Of a stretch of DNA of 64,000 nucleotides, positions 1-7,718 are shown one piece after another; position 1 is the stretch's first letter; each line of letters begins with the position of its first letter. The DNA is taken from contig JAKSUQ010000004.1 of NCBI GenBank assembly GCA_024408855.1, forward strand, positions 18,577-82,576, read 5' to 3'. The stretch is from a bacterium. Its GTDB lineage: Bacteria > Cyanobacteriota > Vampirovibrionia > Gastranaerophilales > Gastranaerophilaceae. A model generated the notes under the pieces. The model made no database searches, had not been told where the DNA came from, and worked only from the letters and a program-made list of their open reading frames with translations. The position numbers and the translations under genes were made by a program.

Positions 1-643
1 CTTTTTTCTGTTCAAATCTGTATTCTTCAATCAATTTATGATTACCGTTTAATAATACATCAGGAACTTTGTAGCCTCGATATTCTCTTGGTTTCGTGTA
101 TTGAGGATACTCCAATAATCCATCTGCAAAACTGTCATCATGGGCTGATTCAATTTTGCCCAAAGTCCCGTCAAGTTTTCTTGCGACACTGTCAATAACG
201 CATAAGGCAGGAAGTTCTCCGCCTGTAAGAATAAAATCACCGACAGAAATTTCTCTTGGTTTAATTATTTCACGTATTCTTTCGTCAAAACCTTCATAAT
301 GTCCGCAAAGTATTATTATCTGGTCATATGTGGCAAGTTCGTTTGATATTTTGTCATTGAACGGTTCCCCTTGCGGAGTCATCATCAATGTAGCAGTAGG
401 GTTTTTATCTGATTGTTCAATACTTTCATAAGCATCCACATAAGGTTGTGGTGCTAATACCATTCCTACTCCACCGCCGTATGGTGTGTCATCAACTCTG
501 CGGTGTTTCTTATCTTCTGAAAAATCTCTTGGGTTGACTGTATGTAACTCTATTATACCCTCATCTCCGGCACGTTTCATAATGCTGAAATCCATATGGG
601 AATTTATTAATTCCGGAAATAAAGTTATAACATCAAATCTCAT
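1..643 (-). CDS. trmD: tRNA (guanine-37-N1)-methyltransferase TrmD, 3' end outside window
   Basis: TrmD uses S-adenosylmethionine to methylate N1 of G37 in tRNAs, which prevents +1 frameshifting. Reading the minus strand from ATG at 643 gives about 214 codons without a stop to the window edge. It begins MRFDVITLFPE and contains the SPOUT trefoil-knot signatures YGGGVGMVLAP, LCGHYEGFDERI and SVGDFILTGGELPA, followed by LLEYPQYTKP. The family is usually about 230-250 residues, so only a short C-terminal piece is missing. The start overlaps the rimM stop by four bases (ATGA), which implies translational coupling. Identification is secure; only the C-terminus is unseen. Confidence 0.96.
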   Translation of the reverse strand, partial: MRFDVITLFPELINSHMDFSIMKRAGDEGIIELHTVNPRDFSEDKKHRRVDDTPYGGGVGMVLAPQPYVDAYESIEQSDKNPTATLMMTPQGEPFNDKISNELATYDQIIILCGHYEGFDERIREIIKPREISVGDFILTGGELPALCVIDSVARKLDGTLGKIESAHDDSFADGLLEYPQYTKPREYRGYKVPDVLLNGNHKLIEEYRFEQKK

Positions 644-1152
644 GAAAGTAATCCTTCCAGATTATTTATTTGTATTTTTTTATTTTTCATATCTACTGAA
701 AGAACAATGGCTTTTACAAAAGGAACAAGACATATATTTTTTGAATTTGTTTTTACGGAAAGTAAATCACTTGCACCGTTGTTTGAAACTCCTACGACGG
801 AACCTACCCTTGTTCCGCCGTCATAAACATTCATTCCGACTAATTCATCTATCAAAAACTCGTCTTCTTCTAAAAATTCCCGTGCAACATCTTCTTTGAC
901 AAAAACGAGTACTCCTTTGTACGGCAATATGTCGTTTAAATTGTCAATGCCTTTAAATTTGACAATAGCACATTTTGGAGTAAATCTAAGATTTTGAATT
1001 TCAAATTCAATATATTCAGTATCAACTTTAATATAAACATTTTTCAGCTTCGACAAAAAATCTTCTCGGTTTTTACTGTAACCGAGTTTTGCTTCACCTT
1101 TTACTCCATGGAAACTAATAATCTTACCGATTGATACAAAATTATTCTTCAT
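640..1152 (-). CDS. rimM: Ribosome maturation factor RimM
   Basis: RimM is a 30S assembly factor that binds ribosomal protein S19 and acts before 16S processing is complete. The 170-residue product starts MKNNFVSIGKIISFHGVKGE, the conserved N-terminal beta-barrel opening, and has the C-terminal PRC-barrel region (DELVGMNVYD, then the LVPFVKAIV stretch). The frame stays open upstream to 1272, but that extension lies inside the preceding gene and is Lys/Asn junk, so I place the start at 1152 where the family begins. It overlaps the upstream gene by 11 bp and trmD by 4 bp. The rimM-trmD order is the classical one; the rpsP/rplS partners are not adjacent here. Confidence 0.95.
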   Translation of the reverse strand: MKNNFVSIGKIISFHGVKGEAKLGYSKNREDFLSKLKNVYIKVDTEYIEFEIQNLRFTPKCAIVKFKGIDNLNDILPYKGVLVFVKEDVAREFLEEDEFLIDELVGMNVYDGGTRVGSVVGVSNNGASDLLSVKTNSKNICLVPFVKAIVLSVDMKNKKIQINNLEGLLS

Positions 1153-2149
1153 TTTCCTTTTTCTTAGGTTTTCTGCCACGTTTTGGTTTTTCTGCAACAA
1201 CTTCTTTCGGTTGCGGTTGAGCTTGTTCTTCGATGACAGGTTTTTCTTCAACAATGTCTGCTTTTGCTTCAACAGCTTTTGATGTTTCTGTTTCTTGTGT
1301 TGGATGTTTTGCAGTCATATAATCGGCAGGCTTATCAGCTCTGTCTTCATTCCATCTGTCAAGTCCCAGTTGAGCTCTAACCAACTTTATGCCTACATGA
1401 ACACGCCATTCATCCATTTTTAGCTGGGCGGCAATAATTTTATGACATCCAATCGGAGGTAACGGCAAAAGTGGTTCGTAAAGACTCTTGATTGCCATTA
1501 GTTGATCTGCCGATATTGCTAATTTTCTCTTAGGGAACGGTAATTTTGGAAGCATCATTTTTTGTCTTACCAAATTTATACCGAAAAATACCTTTTGCGG
1601 TTCAATACCTAAGTGATTACCGATAACTTCGTGTGCATCCGGGTTAGGTAAAGGAAGCATAATTTTGTATAAAACTTCAATTTGCTCTAATTGTTCCTTG
1701 CTAATAAGCAATGGTTTAGGTGTTTTTTGCGGTTTTGGCCGTCTGTTTTGATTAGGTCTACGTTGGAAGTTGTTGTTATTTCTTCCGCCGCTTGCGTAAT
1801 TATTCCTAAATCCTCTGTTATCACGTTGTCCATCAGGTCTGCGTTGTTGATATCCTCCGTGTCCGTTATCACGCCTTTGGTATCCGCCACCTTGACGTCC
1901 GTTATTTTGATAATTACCTCTATTATTGTTGTTACGCTCCCTGTTGTAATTATTATTCCTGTAGTTACCATGTTGTCTGTCATATCCACCCTGTTGATGT
2001 TGTTCCGGATTGTAGGAACTATAACTCTGCATAGGTTTTTCTTCCGCAGATTCCATTTTGTCCGCATACAAACAGTTAGGACAAATTACTCTCTTGGGGT
2101 TTTTTGTTTCAAATTCAGCACCGCACTTAATGCACTTGTTTACATACAT
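1142..2149 (-). CDS. Zinc-ribbon, Arg/Asn/Gly-rich protein with a tandem 60-residue repeat
   Basis: Not a family I can name. The 335-residue protein has an N-terminal zinc ribbon (CIKC near residue 8 and CPNC near 23), then about 80 residues of low-complexity Arg, Asn, Gly, Gln and Tyr resembling RGG-type RNA-binding tails. Next come two tandem repeats of about 60 residues (roughly 145-210 and 211-270), each with an 'I(S)x(D/E)QL..I..LY..(M/L)LPLP' opening and a 'V..GI.LVR.....L' ending. The C-terminus is acidic, then basic, ending in an AT-hook-like RGRKPKKK. It is first in the operon with rimM and trmD, so a role in RNA or ribosome biology is an inference from context and composition. Start ATG at 2149. 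Confidence 0.8.
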   Translation of the reverse strand: MYVNKCIKCGAEFETKNPKRVICPNCLYADKMESAEEKPMQSYSSYNPEQHQQGGYDRQHGNYRNNNYNRERNNNNRGNYQNNGRQGGGYQRRDNGHGGYQQRRPDGQRDNRGFRNNYASGGRNNNNFQRRPNQNRRPKPQKTPKPLLISKEQLEQIEVLYKIMLPLPNPDAHEVIGNHLGIEPQKVFFGINLVRQKMMLPKLPFPKRKLAISADQLMAIKSLYEPLLPLPPIGCHKIIAAQLKMDEWRVHVGIKLVRAQLGLDRWNEDRADKPADYMTAKHPTQETETSKAVEAKADIVEEKPVIEEQAQPQPKEVVAEKPKRGRKPKKKENEE

Positions 2150-2249
2150 ATCTAAAGCCTCTTAACCACAATAAATTAAATTTCACTAATACTAAAATTC
2201 CTGTAATTACAAATAATGAGAATCAATAAAAATAATCGGTTAACAACCG

Positions 2250-2286
2250 AACATGTATATTATAATACATGTTGAAAAATAATCAA
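2250..2286 (-). promoter_or_regulatory. Promoter of the rimM-trmD operon with palindrome around the -10 box
   Basis: On the minus strand a TTGATT -35 (2281-2286) and a perfect TATAAT -10 (2259-2264) are separated by 16 nt. The -10 is flanked by perfect 9-bp inverted repeats, AACATGTAT and ATACATGTT (2250-2273), so the hexamer is the centre of a 24-bp palindrome. A second small hairpin (CGGTT-loop-AACCG, 2237-2249) follows in the likely 5' leader, about 90 nt ahead of the ATG. No T-run follows the palindrome, which argues for an operator rather than a terminator. Confidence 0.55.
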
Positions 2287-2425
2287 GTTTTTTATTAAAT
2301 TTTATATTTGTAATTTTGTGTTATAAAGATTGAAACCTTTATTTTAAATGCTTTAAGAAATAGCACAACAAAATTTATCTTCAATCAATTTATCAATTGA
2401 AGAAACAAAATTAAAATAAAAACTA

Positions 2426-2683
2426 TTAGTGGGGTCTGAACCAATTTACAAATTTGTTTACAATTGTATCTTGCGGAATATCTTTTTCTTTAATCTCCGA
2501 ATTGTATGAAAATTCATTTTCTTGTTGTTCATCACGACTTTCGAACAAATCTTCATCCGGCTGGTCTTTGCGTTTCTTGTTTTGACGCATATACATTCCG
2601 CCACCGCCCATTCCGCCACCGTCCTTATATGTTGCTTGGGCTTTAAATTGGTTGATATTGTTGCTCCCGAAATCAAAAGACAT
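2426..2683 (-). CDS. Small glycine/charged hypothetical protein
   Basis: Unrecognised 85-residue protein. It starts MSFDFGSNNINQ, has a short Gly/Met-rich stretch (near residues 22-31), a Lys/Arg patch, then an acidic Glu/Asp/Gln-rich middle, and ends in KFVNWFRPH. No signal peptide, membrane segment or metal motif is visible, so it looks like a mainly disordered cytoplasmic protein. A GAGG ribosome site lies 9 nt before the ATG, which supports this frame over an alternative overlapping frame (2458-2712). It lies between the divergent yidD and the rimM operon promoter. Moderate certainty that it is a real gene. Confidence 0.6.
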   Translation of the reverse strand: MSFDFGSNNINQFKAQATYKDGGGMGGGGMYMRQNKKRKDQPDEDLFESRDEQQENEFSYNSEIKEKDIPQDTIVNKFVNWFRPH

Positions 2684-2812
2684 AAATTTGCCTCAGGATT
2701 TGTACATTGCATGTATATTATAACCTATTTTTGAAATTTTTCCAGTCCTTGTATTGATTTTATTGGAAATTTTATATTTTTGAAGTAGAATTTTGTAAAA
2801 AAGGAAGCTATT

Positions 2813-3019
2813 TTGAAAAAAATCGCATTATTAATGATTGGGATATATCAAAAAATTTCATCTTTATTCCCTCCTCGTTGCAGGTTTTATCCTACCTGTT
2901 CGGAATATACTAAACAAGCCATAATTAAATATGGTTTTTTTAAAGGAAGCTGGCTTGGAGTAAAACGCATAGTTCGCTGTCATCCGCTTAATGATGGTGG
3001 TTACGACCCCGTTCCTTAA
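2813..3019 (+). CDS. yidD: Membrane protein insertion efficiency factor YidD
   Basis: YidD is a small amphipathic protein at the inner membrane that assists YidC-dependent insertion. The 68-residue product has the complete family signature: an N-terminal hydrophobic helix, then [14 protein letters not shown] with two conserved cysteines, [18 protein letters not shown] with a third, and NDGGYDPVP at the end. Length is normal for the family (about 70-85). The start is TTG at 2813 behind an AAGGA site 7-8 nt upstream; no usable ATG exists in frame before the conserved region. yidC itself lies far away at 49454. The gene is followed by the efp promoter. Confidence 0.93.
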   Translation: MKKIALLMIGIYQKISSLFPPRCRFYPTCSEYTKQAIIKYGFFKGSWLGVKRIVRCHPLNDGGYDPVP

Positions 3020-3046
3020 TGGAAATATATTATTTTAATTAAAAAT

Positions 3047-3075
3047 TTGCTCTATATAAAGGTTTATGATAATAT
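3047..3075 (+). promoter_or_regulatory. Predicted efp promoter
   Basis: TTGCTC (3047-3052), 17-nt spacer, TAATAT (3070-3075), about 43 nt ahead of the efp ATG. It matches the vegetative consensus in spacing and most positions. Prediction from sequence only. Confidence 0.5.
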
Positions 3076-3118
3076 CAAAGAAAAATAGCGGTAGAATAGA
3101 TTATTATAAGGAGTTCTT

Positions 3119-3676
3119 ATGATTTCAGTAAACGATTTAAAAAACGGATTAACACTTGAACTTGATAACGGATTATGGTCTGTTGTCGAATTTTTGCACG
3201 TAAAACCTGGAAAGGGTGCAGCGTTTGTCAGAACAAAATTGAAAAATGTTGAATCCGGAAATGTAATTGAAAAAACTTTCAGAGCAGGTGAAAAGGTTGC
3301 TAAAGCAATGCTTAACCGTAAAGAAATGCAATATCTTTACAAAGAAGGTAAAGATTTTGTAATGATGGATACAGAAACCTATGAACAACTTCAATTAACT
3401 GATGTTCAGGTTGGTGATGGAGTTAAATATTTAAAAGAAAATATGATTGTTCAAGTTCTTACCCATGATACAAAAATAATTGGTGTTGATATCCCTGCCC
3501 ATGTTGAATTGGAAGTTACGGATACTCCGCCTGCTGAAAAAGGGAATACAGCACAAGGCGGAACTAAACCTGCTACACTCGAAACAGGTGCAGTTGTTCA
3601 AGTACCTTTCTTCGTTTCAAATGGTGATATGATAAGAGTAGATACAAGAACTAATGAATATCTGGATAGATGCTAA
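3119..3676 (+). CDS. efp: Translation elongation factor P
   Basis: EF-P binds between the P and E sites and relieves ribosome stalling at polyproline stretches. The 185-residue protein (normal length) has the three beta-barrel domains: an N-terminal KOW-like domain, the acceptor-stem loop HVKPGKGAAFVRTKL, and a C-terminal OB domain ending VDTRTNEYLDRC. The tip residue that is post-translationally modified in other bacteria is Lys (PGKG), but no modification gene is in the window. AAGGAG lies 6 nt before the ATG. It sits ahead of accB, an arrangement seen in many bacteria, but an inverted repeat between the two probably reduces read-through. A likely local client is the secreted protein at 25933-27963, with its repeated Pro-Pro units. 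Confidence 0.96.
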   Translation: MISVNDLKNGLTLELDNGLWSVVEFLHVKPGKGAAFVRTKLKNVESGNVIEKTFRAGEKVAKAMLNRKEMQYLYKEGKDFVMMDTETYEQLQLTDVQVGDGVKYLKENMIVQVLTHDTKIIGVDIPAHVELEVTDTPPAEKGNTAQGGTKPATLETGAVVQVPFFVSNGDMIRVDTRTNEYLDRC

Positions 3677-3688
3677 CAAATTTATGTG

Positions 3689-3733
3689 ATGGCTGAATAT
3701 TTTAAATTAATTTTTAAATATTCAGTCATTTTT
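3689..3733 (+). terminator. Inverted repeat with T-run between efp and accB
   Basis: Arms ATGGCTGAATATTT (3689-3702) and AAATATTCAGTCAT (3716-3729) pair over 14 positions with one G-U wobble, followed by TTTTT. It is consistent with a terminator or attenuator that separates efp from accBC. Confidence 0.6.
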
Positions 3734-3750
3734 AATGCGGGAGGTGTATT

Positions 3751-4191
3751 ATGAAACCTGATTTAGATTATGTTGAAAGATTAGTAAAAATACTTACAAA
3801 TAACGGACTTTCAGAAATTTCTCTTGAAGACGGTGAACAAGCGATCACTATAAGAAAAGACTCTCCGGAAGTATTTGCCGTTCCTGCACAAACCCCAACA
3901 ACAATACCGGTTAAAGAAAATCAAAGTGAAGATGCGATTAAATGTGTTATTGACAACGGCAAAGTCATAACTTCTCCGATGGTCGGTACGTTTTATATGT
4001 CCACTTCGCCTGATGCGGAATCTTTTGTGGAAGTAGGTTCGGAAGTTAATGAGGGTGATGTGGTTTGTATAATTGAAGCTATGAAGCTGATGAACGAAAT
4101 TAAATCCGAAATTTCCGGTAAAATAAAACAAATTTGCGTTAAAAATGGCGAACCTGTTGAATATGGACAGGTATTAATGTATTTAGAATAA
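3751..4191 (+). CDS. accB: Acetyl-CoA carboxylase biotin carboxyl carrier protein
   Basis: AccB carries the biotin that shuttles carboxyl groups in the first committed step of fatty-acid synthesis. The 146-residue product (normal length) has an N-terminal helical domain, a Pro/Thr-rich linker around residues 45-65, and a C-terminal biotinyl domain containing the EAMKLMNEI motif; the Lys of this motif is the biotinylation site. The start has a strong GGGAGG site. accC follows 43 bp downstream, forming the usual accBC pair. The carboxyltransferase genes accA and accD are not in the window. Confidence 0.96.
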   Translation: MKPDLDYVERLVKILTNNGLSEISLEDGEQAITIRKDSPEVFAVPAQTPTTIPVKENQSEDAIKCVIDNGKVITSPMVGTFYMSTSPDAESFVEVGSEVNEGDVVCIIEAMKLMNEIKSEISGKIKQICVKNGEPVEYGQVLMYLE

Positions 4192-4234
4192 CCGTTTGTT
4201 GTTTTAATATCATTAATAAAGGATAATGTAGTAT

Positions 4235-5602
4235 ATGTTTAAAAAAGTTTTAATAGCAAATAGAGGTGAAATTGCAGTCAGAGTTATACGTGCTTGTCGT
4301 GAACTTGGGCTTCCGACTGTTGCCGTTTATTCTCAAGCAGATGCTAATTCATTGCATGTAAGATTGGCTACGGATGCATATTGTATCGGTTCAGCTCCAA
4401 GCTCAGACAGCTATCTTAATGTACCTGCGATTATTTCAACTGCAATGATGACAGGATGTGATGCTATTCATCCCGGATACGGATTTTTATCAGAAAATGC
4501 CTCGTTTGTTGATATTTGTAAACAAAATAATATAAAATTTATAGGGCCGTCTTCTGATTCTATGAGAAAAATGGGAGATAAAGCTAATGCCAGAAAAACA
4601 ATGATTAAAAACAACGTTCCTGTTGTTCCGGGAACTGACATAATCCAAGGCATTGCTGAAGTGAAAGATTTTGCAAAGAAAGTCGGTTATCCAATAATTC
4701 TCAAGGCCACTGCCGGTGGTGGCGGTAAGGGTATGCGGCTAATTGAGTCTGAAGAAGAACTTGAATCAGGTATGATTTTGTGTAAGCACGAAGCTGAGAA
4801 ATTCTTTGGCAACTCGGATATTTATGCGGAAAAATTCATACGCAATCCTCGCCATATAGAAGTACAAATAATAGGGGATTCTTTTGGAAATGTTATTCAT
4901 CTTGGTGAGAGAGATTGTTCAATTCAAAGAAGGCATCAAAAGCTCTTAGAAGAAGCACCTTCACCTGCAATAAATTCTGATACACGTAAAAAAATGGGAG
5001 CTGCTGCGATTAGGGTAGCTAAAGCAATCGGATACGAAGGGGCAGGAACATGTGAATTTTTGCTTGATAAAGACGGGAAATGGTATTTTATGGAAATGAA
5101 TGCCCGTATTCAAGTAGAACATTGTGTTACCGAAATGATTTCACAAGTAGATATTGTTAGGGAACAAATTCTGGTTGCTTCCGGTAAAAAACTTAGTTAC
5201 AGTCAAAATGATGTTGTTTTAAGAGGGCATGCAATAGAATGTAGAATTAATGCTGAAGATCCGAATAATGATTTCATGCCTTGTGCAGGAAATATTGACG
5301 GATATTTTGCTCCCGGGGGATTTGGCATAAGGGTTGATTCTCATGTTTATCCGGAATATTCAATTCCGCCATACTATGATTCACTTTTAGGAAAACTTAT
5401 TTGCTGGGGTGAAAACAGAAATGAAGCAAGAAGGAGAATGTATCAGGCTCTCAAAGAATATGTTATTACCGGAGTTAAGACAACAATACCTTTTCATCAA
5501 CAAATTGTTGAGGATGAAGTATTTATTAGCGGAGTATTTGATACGGGATTCATTGAGGATTGGTACAAAAGGACTTCTGAAAAAGAAAAAATTACTAATT
5601 AA
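4235..5602 (+). CDS. accC: Acetyl-CoA carboxylase, biotin carboxylase subunit
   Basis: AccC carboxylates the biotin on AccB using ATP and bicarbonate. The 455-residue protein matches the family's usual ~450. It starts with the biotin-carboxylase N-domain (MFKKVLIANRGEIAVRVIRA), has the HPGYGFLSEN motif, the ATP-grasp glycine loop TAGGGGKGMR near residue 160, the catalytic FMEMNARIQVEH region and the C-terminal domain. All key motifs are present. It is co-directional with accB, and 11 bp before the small secreted-protein gene, so all three are probably one transcript. Confidence 0.97.
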   Translation: MFKKVLIANRGEIAVRVIRACRELGLPTVAVYSQADANSLHVRLATDAYCIGSAPSSDSYLNVPAIISTAMMTGCDAIHPGYGFLSENASFVDICKQNNIKFIGPSSDSMRKMGDKANARKTMIKNNVPVVPGTDIIQGIAEVKDFAKKVGYPIILKATAGGGGKGMRLIESEEELESGMILCKHEAEKFFGNSDIYAEKFIRNPRHIEVQIIGDSFGNVIHLGERDCSIQRRHQKLLEEAPSPAINSDTRKKMGAAAIRVAKAIGYEGAGTCEFLLDKDGKWYFMEMNARIQVEHCVTEMISQVDIVREQILVASGKKLSYSQNDVVLRGHAIECRINAEDPNNDFMPCAGNIDGYFAPGGFGIRVDSHVYPEYSIPPYYDSLLGKLICWGENRNEARRRMYQALKEYVITGVKTTIPFHQQIVEDEVFISGVFDTGFIEDWYKRTSEKEKITN

Positions 5603-5613
5603 CGGAGAATATT

Positions 5614-6039
5614 ATGAAGAAATTTTTTGTTTTTTGTTTACTTTGTTTTCCAATGGCAGTCTTTGCTCAAGATTGTTTTATTGGTGTAAAAGCTCCTCAA
5701 TGGCAAGATTTTGTTCCCAAAGCATTTGTTGATGTAAAAGAACCGAAAGGGCTCGGCAAACTTAATGTTACTGCAAAATATTGGTATGACAGAAAAATAG
5801 AGTTCAATTCTGCTTTGGAAGATTGCAATTTAAAGACAGATATTCAAGAAAAATTAAGCTGTTATGAGGTACTTAAACTTAATCAGTACAAACAAAATGG
5901 TGAATATAACGCAAAATTGGAAGCTAAAATGAATCCGCAAACCTCTGTTCCGGGAATGGAAAATCCTACTGATACAATGATACCTATCGGTGGATATCTT
6001 GAACAAATGACAAGATATATTCCAAATGAATTTCGGTAA
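5614..6039 (+). CDS. Small exported hypothetical protein
   Basis: Function unknown. The 141-residue product begins with a clean signal peptide (MKKFFVFCLLCFPMAVFAQ, predicted cleavage after VFA near residue 18). The mature part is rich in Lys/Tyr, has three cysteines (after the cleavage site and near residues 70 and 84) and ends in a region with 'YLEQMTRYIPNEFR'. A GGAG site precedes the ATG and the gene starts 11 bp after accC. The tight spacing suggests co-transcription with accBC but does not reveal a role. Likely periplasmic or secreted. Confidence 0.7.
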   Translation: MKKFFVFCLLCFPMAVFAQDCFIGVKAPQWQDFVPKAFVDVKEPKGLGKLNVTAKYWYDRKIEFNSALEDCNLKTDIQEKLSCYEVLKLNQYKQNGEYNAKLEAKMNPQTSVPGMENPTDTMIPIGGYLEQMTRYIPNEFR

Positions 6040-6160
6040 AAATAAATTTGCTTGTCAGTAAAGTTTTCATTAAGATTTAAATTCATATTTTTACTTTTTT
6101 TGAAATATCCTTATTAAAAATATATTAGATAATTTTAATATTGAATTTTAACAAAATAAT

Positions 6161-6952
6161 ATGAGTATGAAACATCTTGTGAAATTTATTATATTTATTA
6201 TATTTTTTGCTTGCCAACAAGTTATGGCAACATCAACGTTTGAGGGTGGAGTAAGTGCTGAGGGAGCGGGAAATTCATGCAGAATTATAGATAAAGCAAC
6301 AGGAAATGGAGTCGGAAGTGCAAAAATTTCTATTCCAAAACAAAATTACTATACTCAAACCGATTCTGACGGATATTTTGAACTTGATACTCAAATCGAC
6401 GGTACTACAATAATGTCGATTAAAAAGGATAATTATAAACCATATTCAGTAACTGTTACAGATCAAACATTTTCATCACCGGTTGTTATCGGGATTGAGA
6501 AATCAAATTCTCAAGGAATTGTACTTGATTCAGACATGTATCATTTAGGGGATAATAATTATTCTGATCTTTCTGCTAATGCGAGTGAATTTAGTATGAA
6601 AGCATCAGGGCCTTTTTATAACAAAAAGTTTATTATGAAAAATCTAAAATTTAATCAACCGATTTATCTTGTAATTGGTTCTATTATCGGAATAGATACT
6701 GAAATTGCAAGAAGTATTGGGCAAAATCAAATTGCCAATGCTTTTGCATCTCCTCCAGAAGTATATTTTAACGGCAATAAAATTGTTGAATTACAAATTA
6801 ACGGAGATGGACAAAGGGTGCGTATACCGACACAATTAATAAGAAAAAATCAAGTGAATGAAGTTACGATAAGAACCGGACGGAATTTAATGCAAACGGC
6901 ATATATTGACTATGATGATATTGAATTTATGAATTTGTTTTTCGAGAATTGA
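6161..6952 (+). CDS. Exported protein with carboxypeptidase-regulatory-like (CarboxypepD_reg) fold
   Basis: A 263-residue exported protein of unknown role. It has an N-terminal signal peptide (hydrophobic 10-20, predicted cleavage near VMA at 23). Residues about 40-110 look like a transthyretin-like CarboxypepD_reg beta-sandwich: 'CRIIDKATGNGVGSAKISIP', 'TDSDGYFELD', 'KKDNYKPYSVTV'. The C-terminal half (about 125-263) resembles a beta-rich module with 'VYFNGNKIVEL' and 'RKNQVNEVTIRTG', reminiscent of carbohydrate-binding jelly-roll edges, but I cannot assign a family. No Shine-Dalgarno site is visible; an ATG two codons downstream is an equally good start. Cell-surface or polysaccharide binding is a weak inference. 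Confidence 0.7.
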   Translation: MSMKHLVKFIIFIIFFACQQVMATSTFEGGVSAEGAGNSCRIIDKATGNGVGSAKISIPKQNYYTQTDSDGYFELDTQIDGTTIMSIKKDNYKPYSVTVTDQTFSSPVVIGIEKSNSQGIVLDSDMYHLGDNNYSDLSANASEFSMKASGPFYNKKFIMKNLKFNQPIYLVIGSIIGIDTEIARSIGQNQIANAFASPPEVYFNGNKIVELQINGDGQRVRIPTQLIRKNQVNEVTIRTGRNLMQTAYIDYDDIEFMNLFFEN

Positions 6953-6955
6953 TAA

Positions 6956-7111
6956 TATTATGAATTTCAAATCTATAAATGTATTGATATTAATGGCAGA
7001 GTGTATACAACAAGACCGGCAGGAAATGTACGTTTTGAAAACTCTTATATCGAAATAACAAAGCCGACAGATATACAGCTAAATTATGAAATGATTTATC
7101 TGTTAAACATG
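6956..7111 (+). pseudogene. Possible remnant of a small exported protein gene
   Basis: Directly after the preceding stop an open frame with no start codon reads IYKCIDINGRVYTTRP, resembling the N-terminal 'YKxxDxxGxxxYS..P' pattern of DUF4124-type periplasmic proteins. It has no signal peptide, no ribosome site, and decays into AT-rich sequence that overlaps the convergent gene at 7152. I read it as a truncated or decaying gene fragment; it could also be chance. Confidence 0.3.
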
Positions 7112-7151
7112 TATTTATTGATATATAATTTTTTAAAAGCTATTTTTACAA

Positions 7152-7718
7152 TTACCAAAGTTCAAAATATTCGGATTTATCAAAAGTTCTTTCATCTCTG
7201 TAATAGCTGTTATAGTATTTAGCTTCTTTTATTATTTTGTACCAAAGGTTGTAATTCGCTTTAAAATCCTCAATATTTCTGTTAATATAATGCAGGCTAA
7301 TTGTACCGTTATGGGCATGAGTAGCTCGATAAAATTCGCATTGAGCAAGTATAACGTTTCCGTTTTTTTGTTTATAATCATTTGTACATCTGGTTGCCAT
7401 AGAATCAACCGGTGATGTTCTCAAATACTTATATGTTCCTGTTGGGTTTGTGCGTTTCATACGCATTAAATCATTTGTCATAAAGATATTTAAGGGATAA
7501 CTATTTTCATAATAAGAATGAATTATTATACTTCTTTTCCAATTTTCATGAGTTTGACCTTTCGGAACATATTGCAAAATGGCTTCATTTCCGACTTTTT
7601 TGTAATAGGCTTTTTCCCACAATTCGCCTGCCGGATATTTTATAATAACGGTTTCATATGCAAAAACAGAAATTGCACTTACACACATCAAAATGCTAAA
7701 TAAAAGGGCTTTTTTCAT
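7152..7718 (-). CDS. Exported hypothetical protein
   Basis: Unrecognised 188-residue protein with a typical signal peptide (MKKALLFSILMCVSAISVFA, cleavage predicted near residue 20). The mature part is Tyr/Lys/Asn-rich with two cysteines (in 'ATRCTNDYKQ' and 'LAQCEFYRA') that could form a disulfide. I chose the ATG at 7718 because an AAGGA site lies about 10 nt upstream; an upstream frame extension to 7739 lacks one. The start overlaps the end of the Nif3 gene by 23 bp, so it is the last gene of the coaBC-nif3 run. No function can be inferred beyond export. Confidence 0.7.
   Translation of the reverse strand: MKKALLFSILMCVSAISVFAYETVIIKYPAGELWEKAYYKKVGNEAILQYVPKGQTHENWKRSIIIHSYYENSYPLNIFMTNDLMRMKRTNPTGTYKYLRTSPVDSMATRCTNDYKQKNGNVILAQCEFYRATHAHNGTISLHYINRNIEDFKANYNLWYKIIKEAKYYNSYYRDERTFDKSEYFELW

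Noticed and set aside
49..240. 63-codon minus-strand frame at the window start
   Set aside because: It lies in another frame inside trmD, which reads openly with all family motifs.
1153..1272. Extended RimM N-terminus to 1272
   Set aside because: The added 40 residues are Lys/Asn-rich translations of the upstream gene's 3' end; RimM normally starts at the Met at 1152.
1687..2155. Frames on both strands in the RGG-like gene
   Set aside because: Low-complexity coding sequence opens other frames; only the 335-residue frame has the zinc ribbon and repeats.
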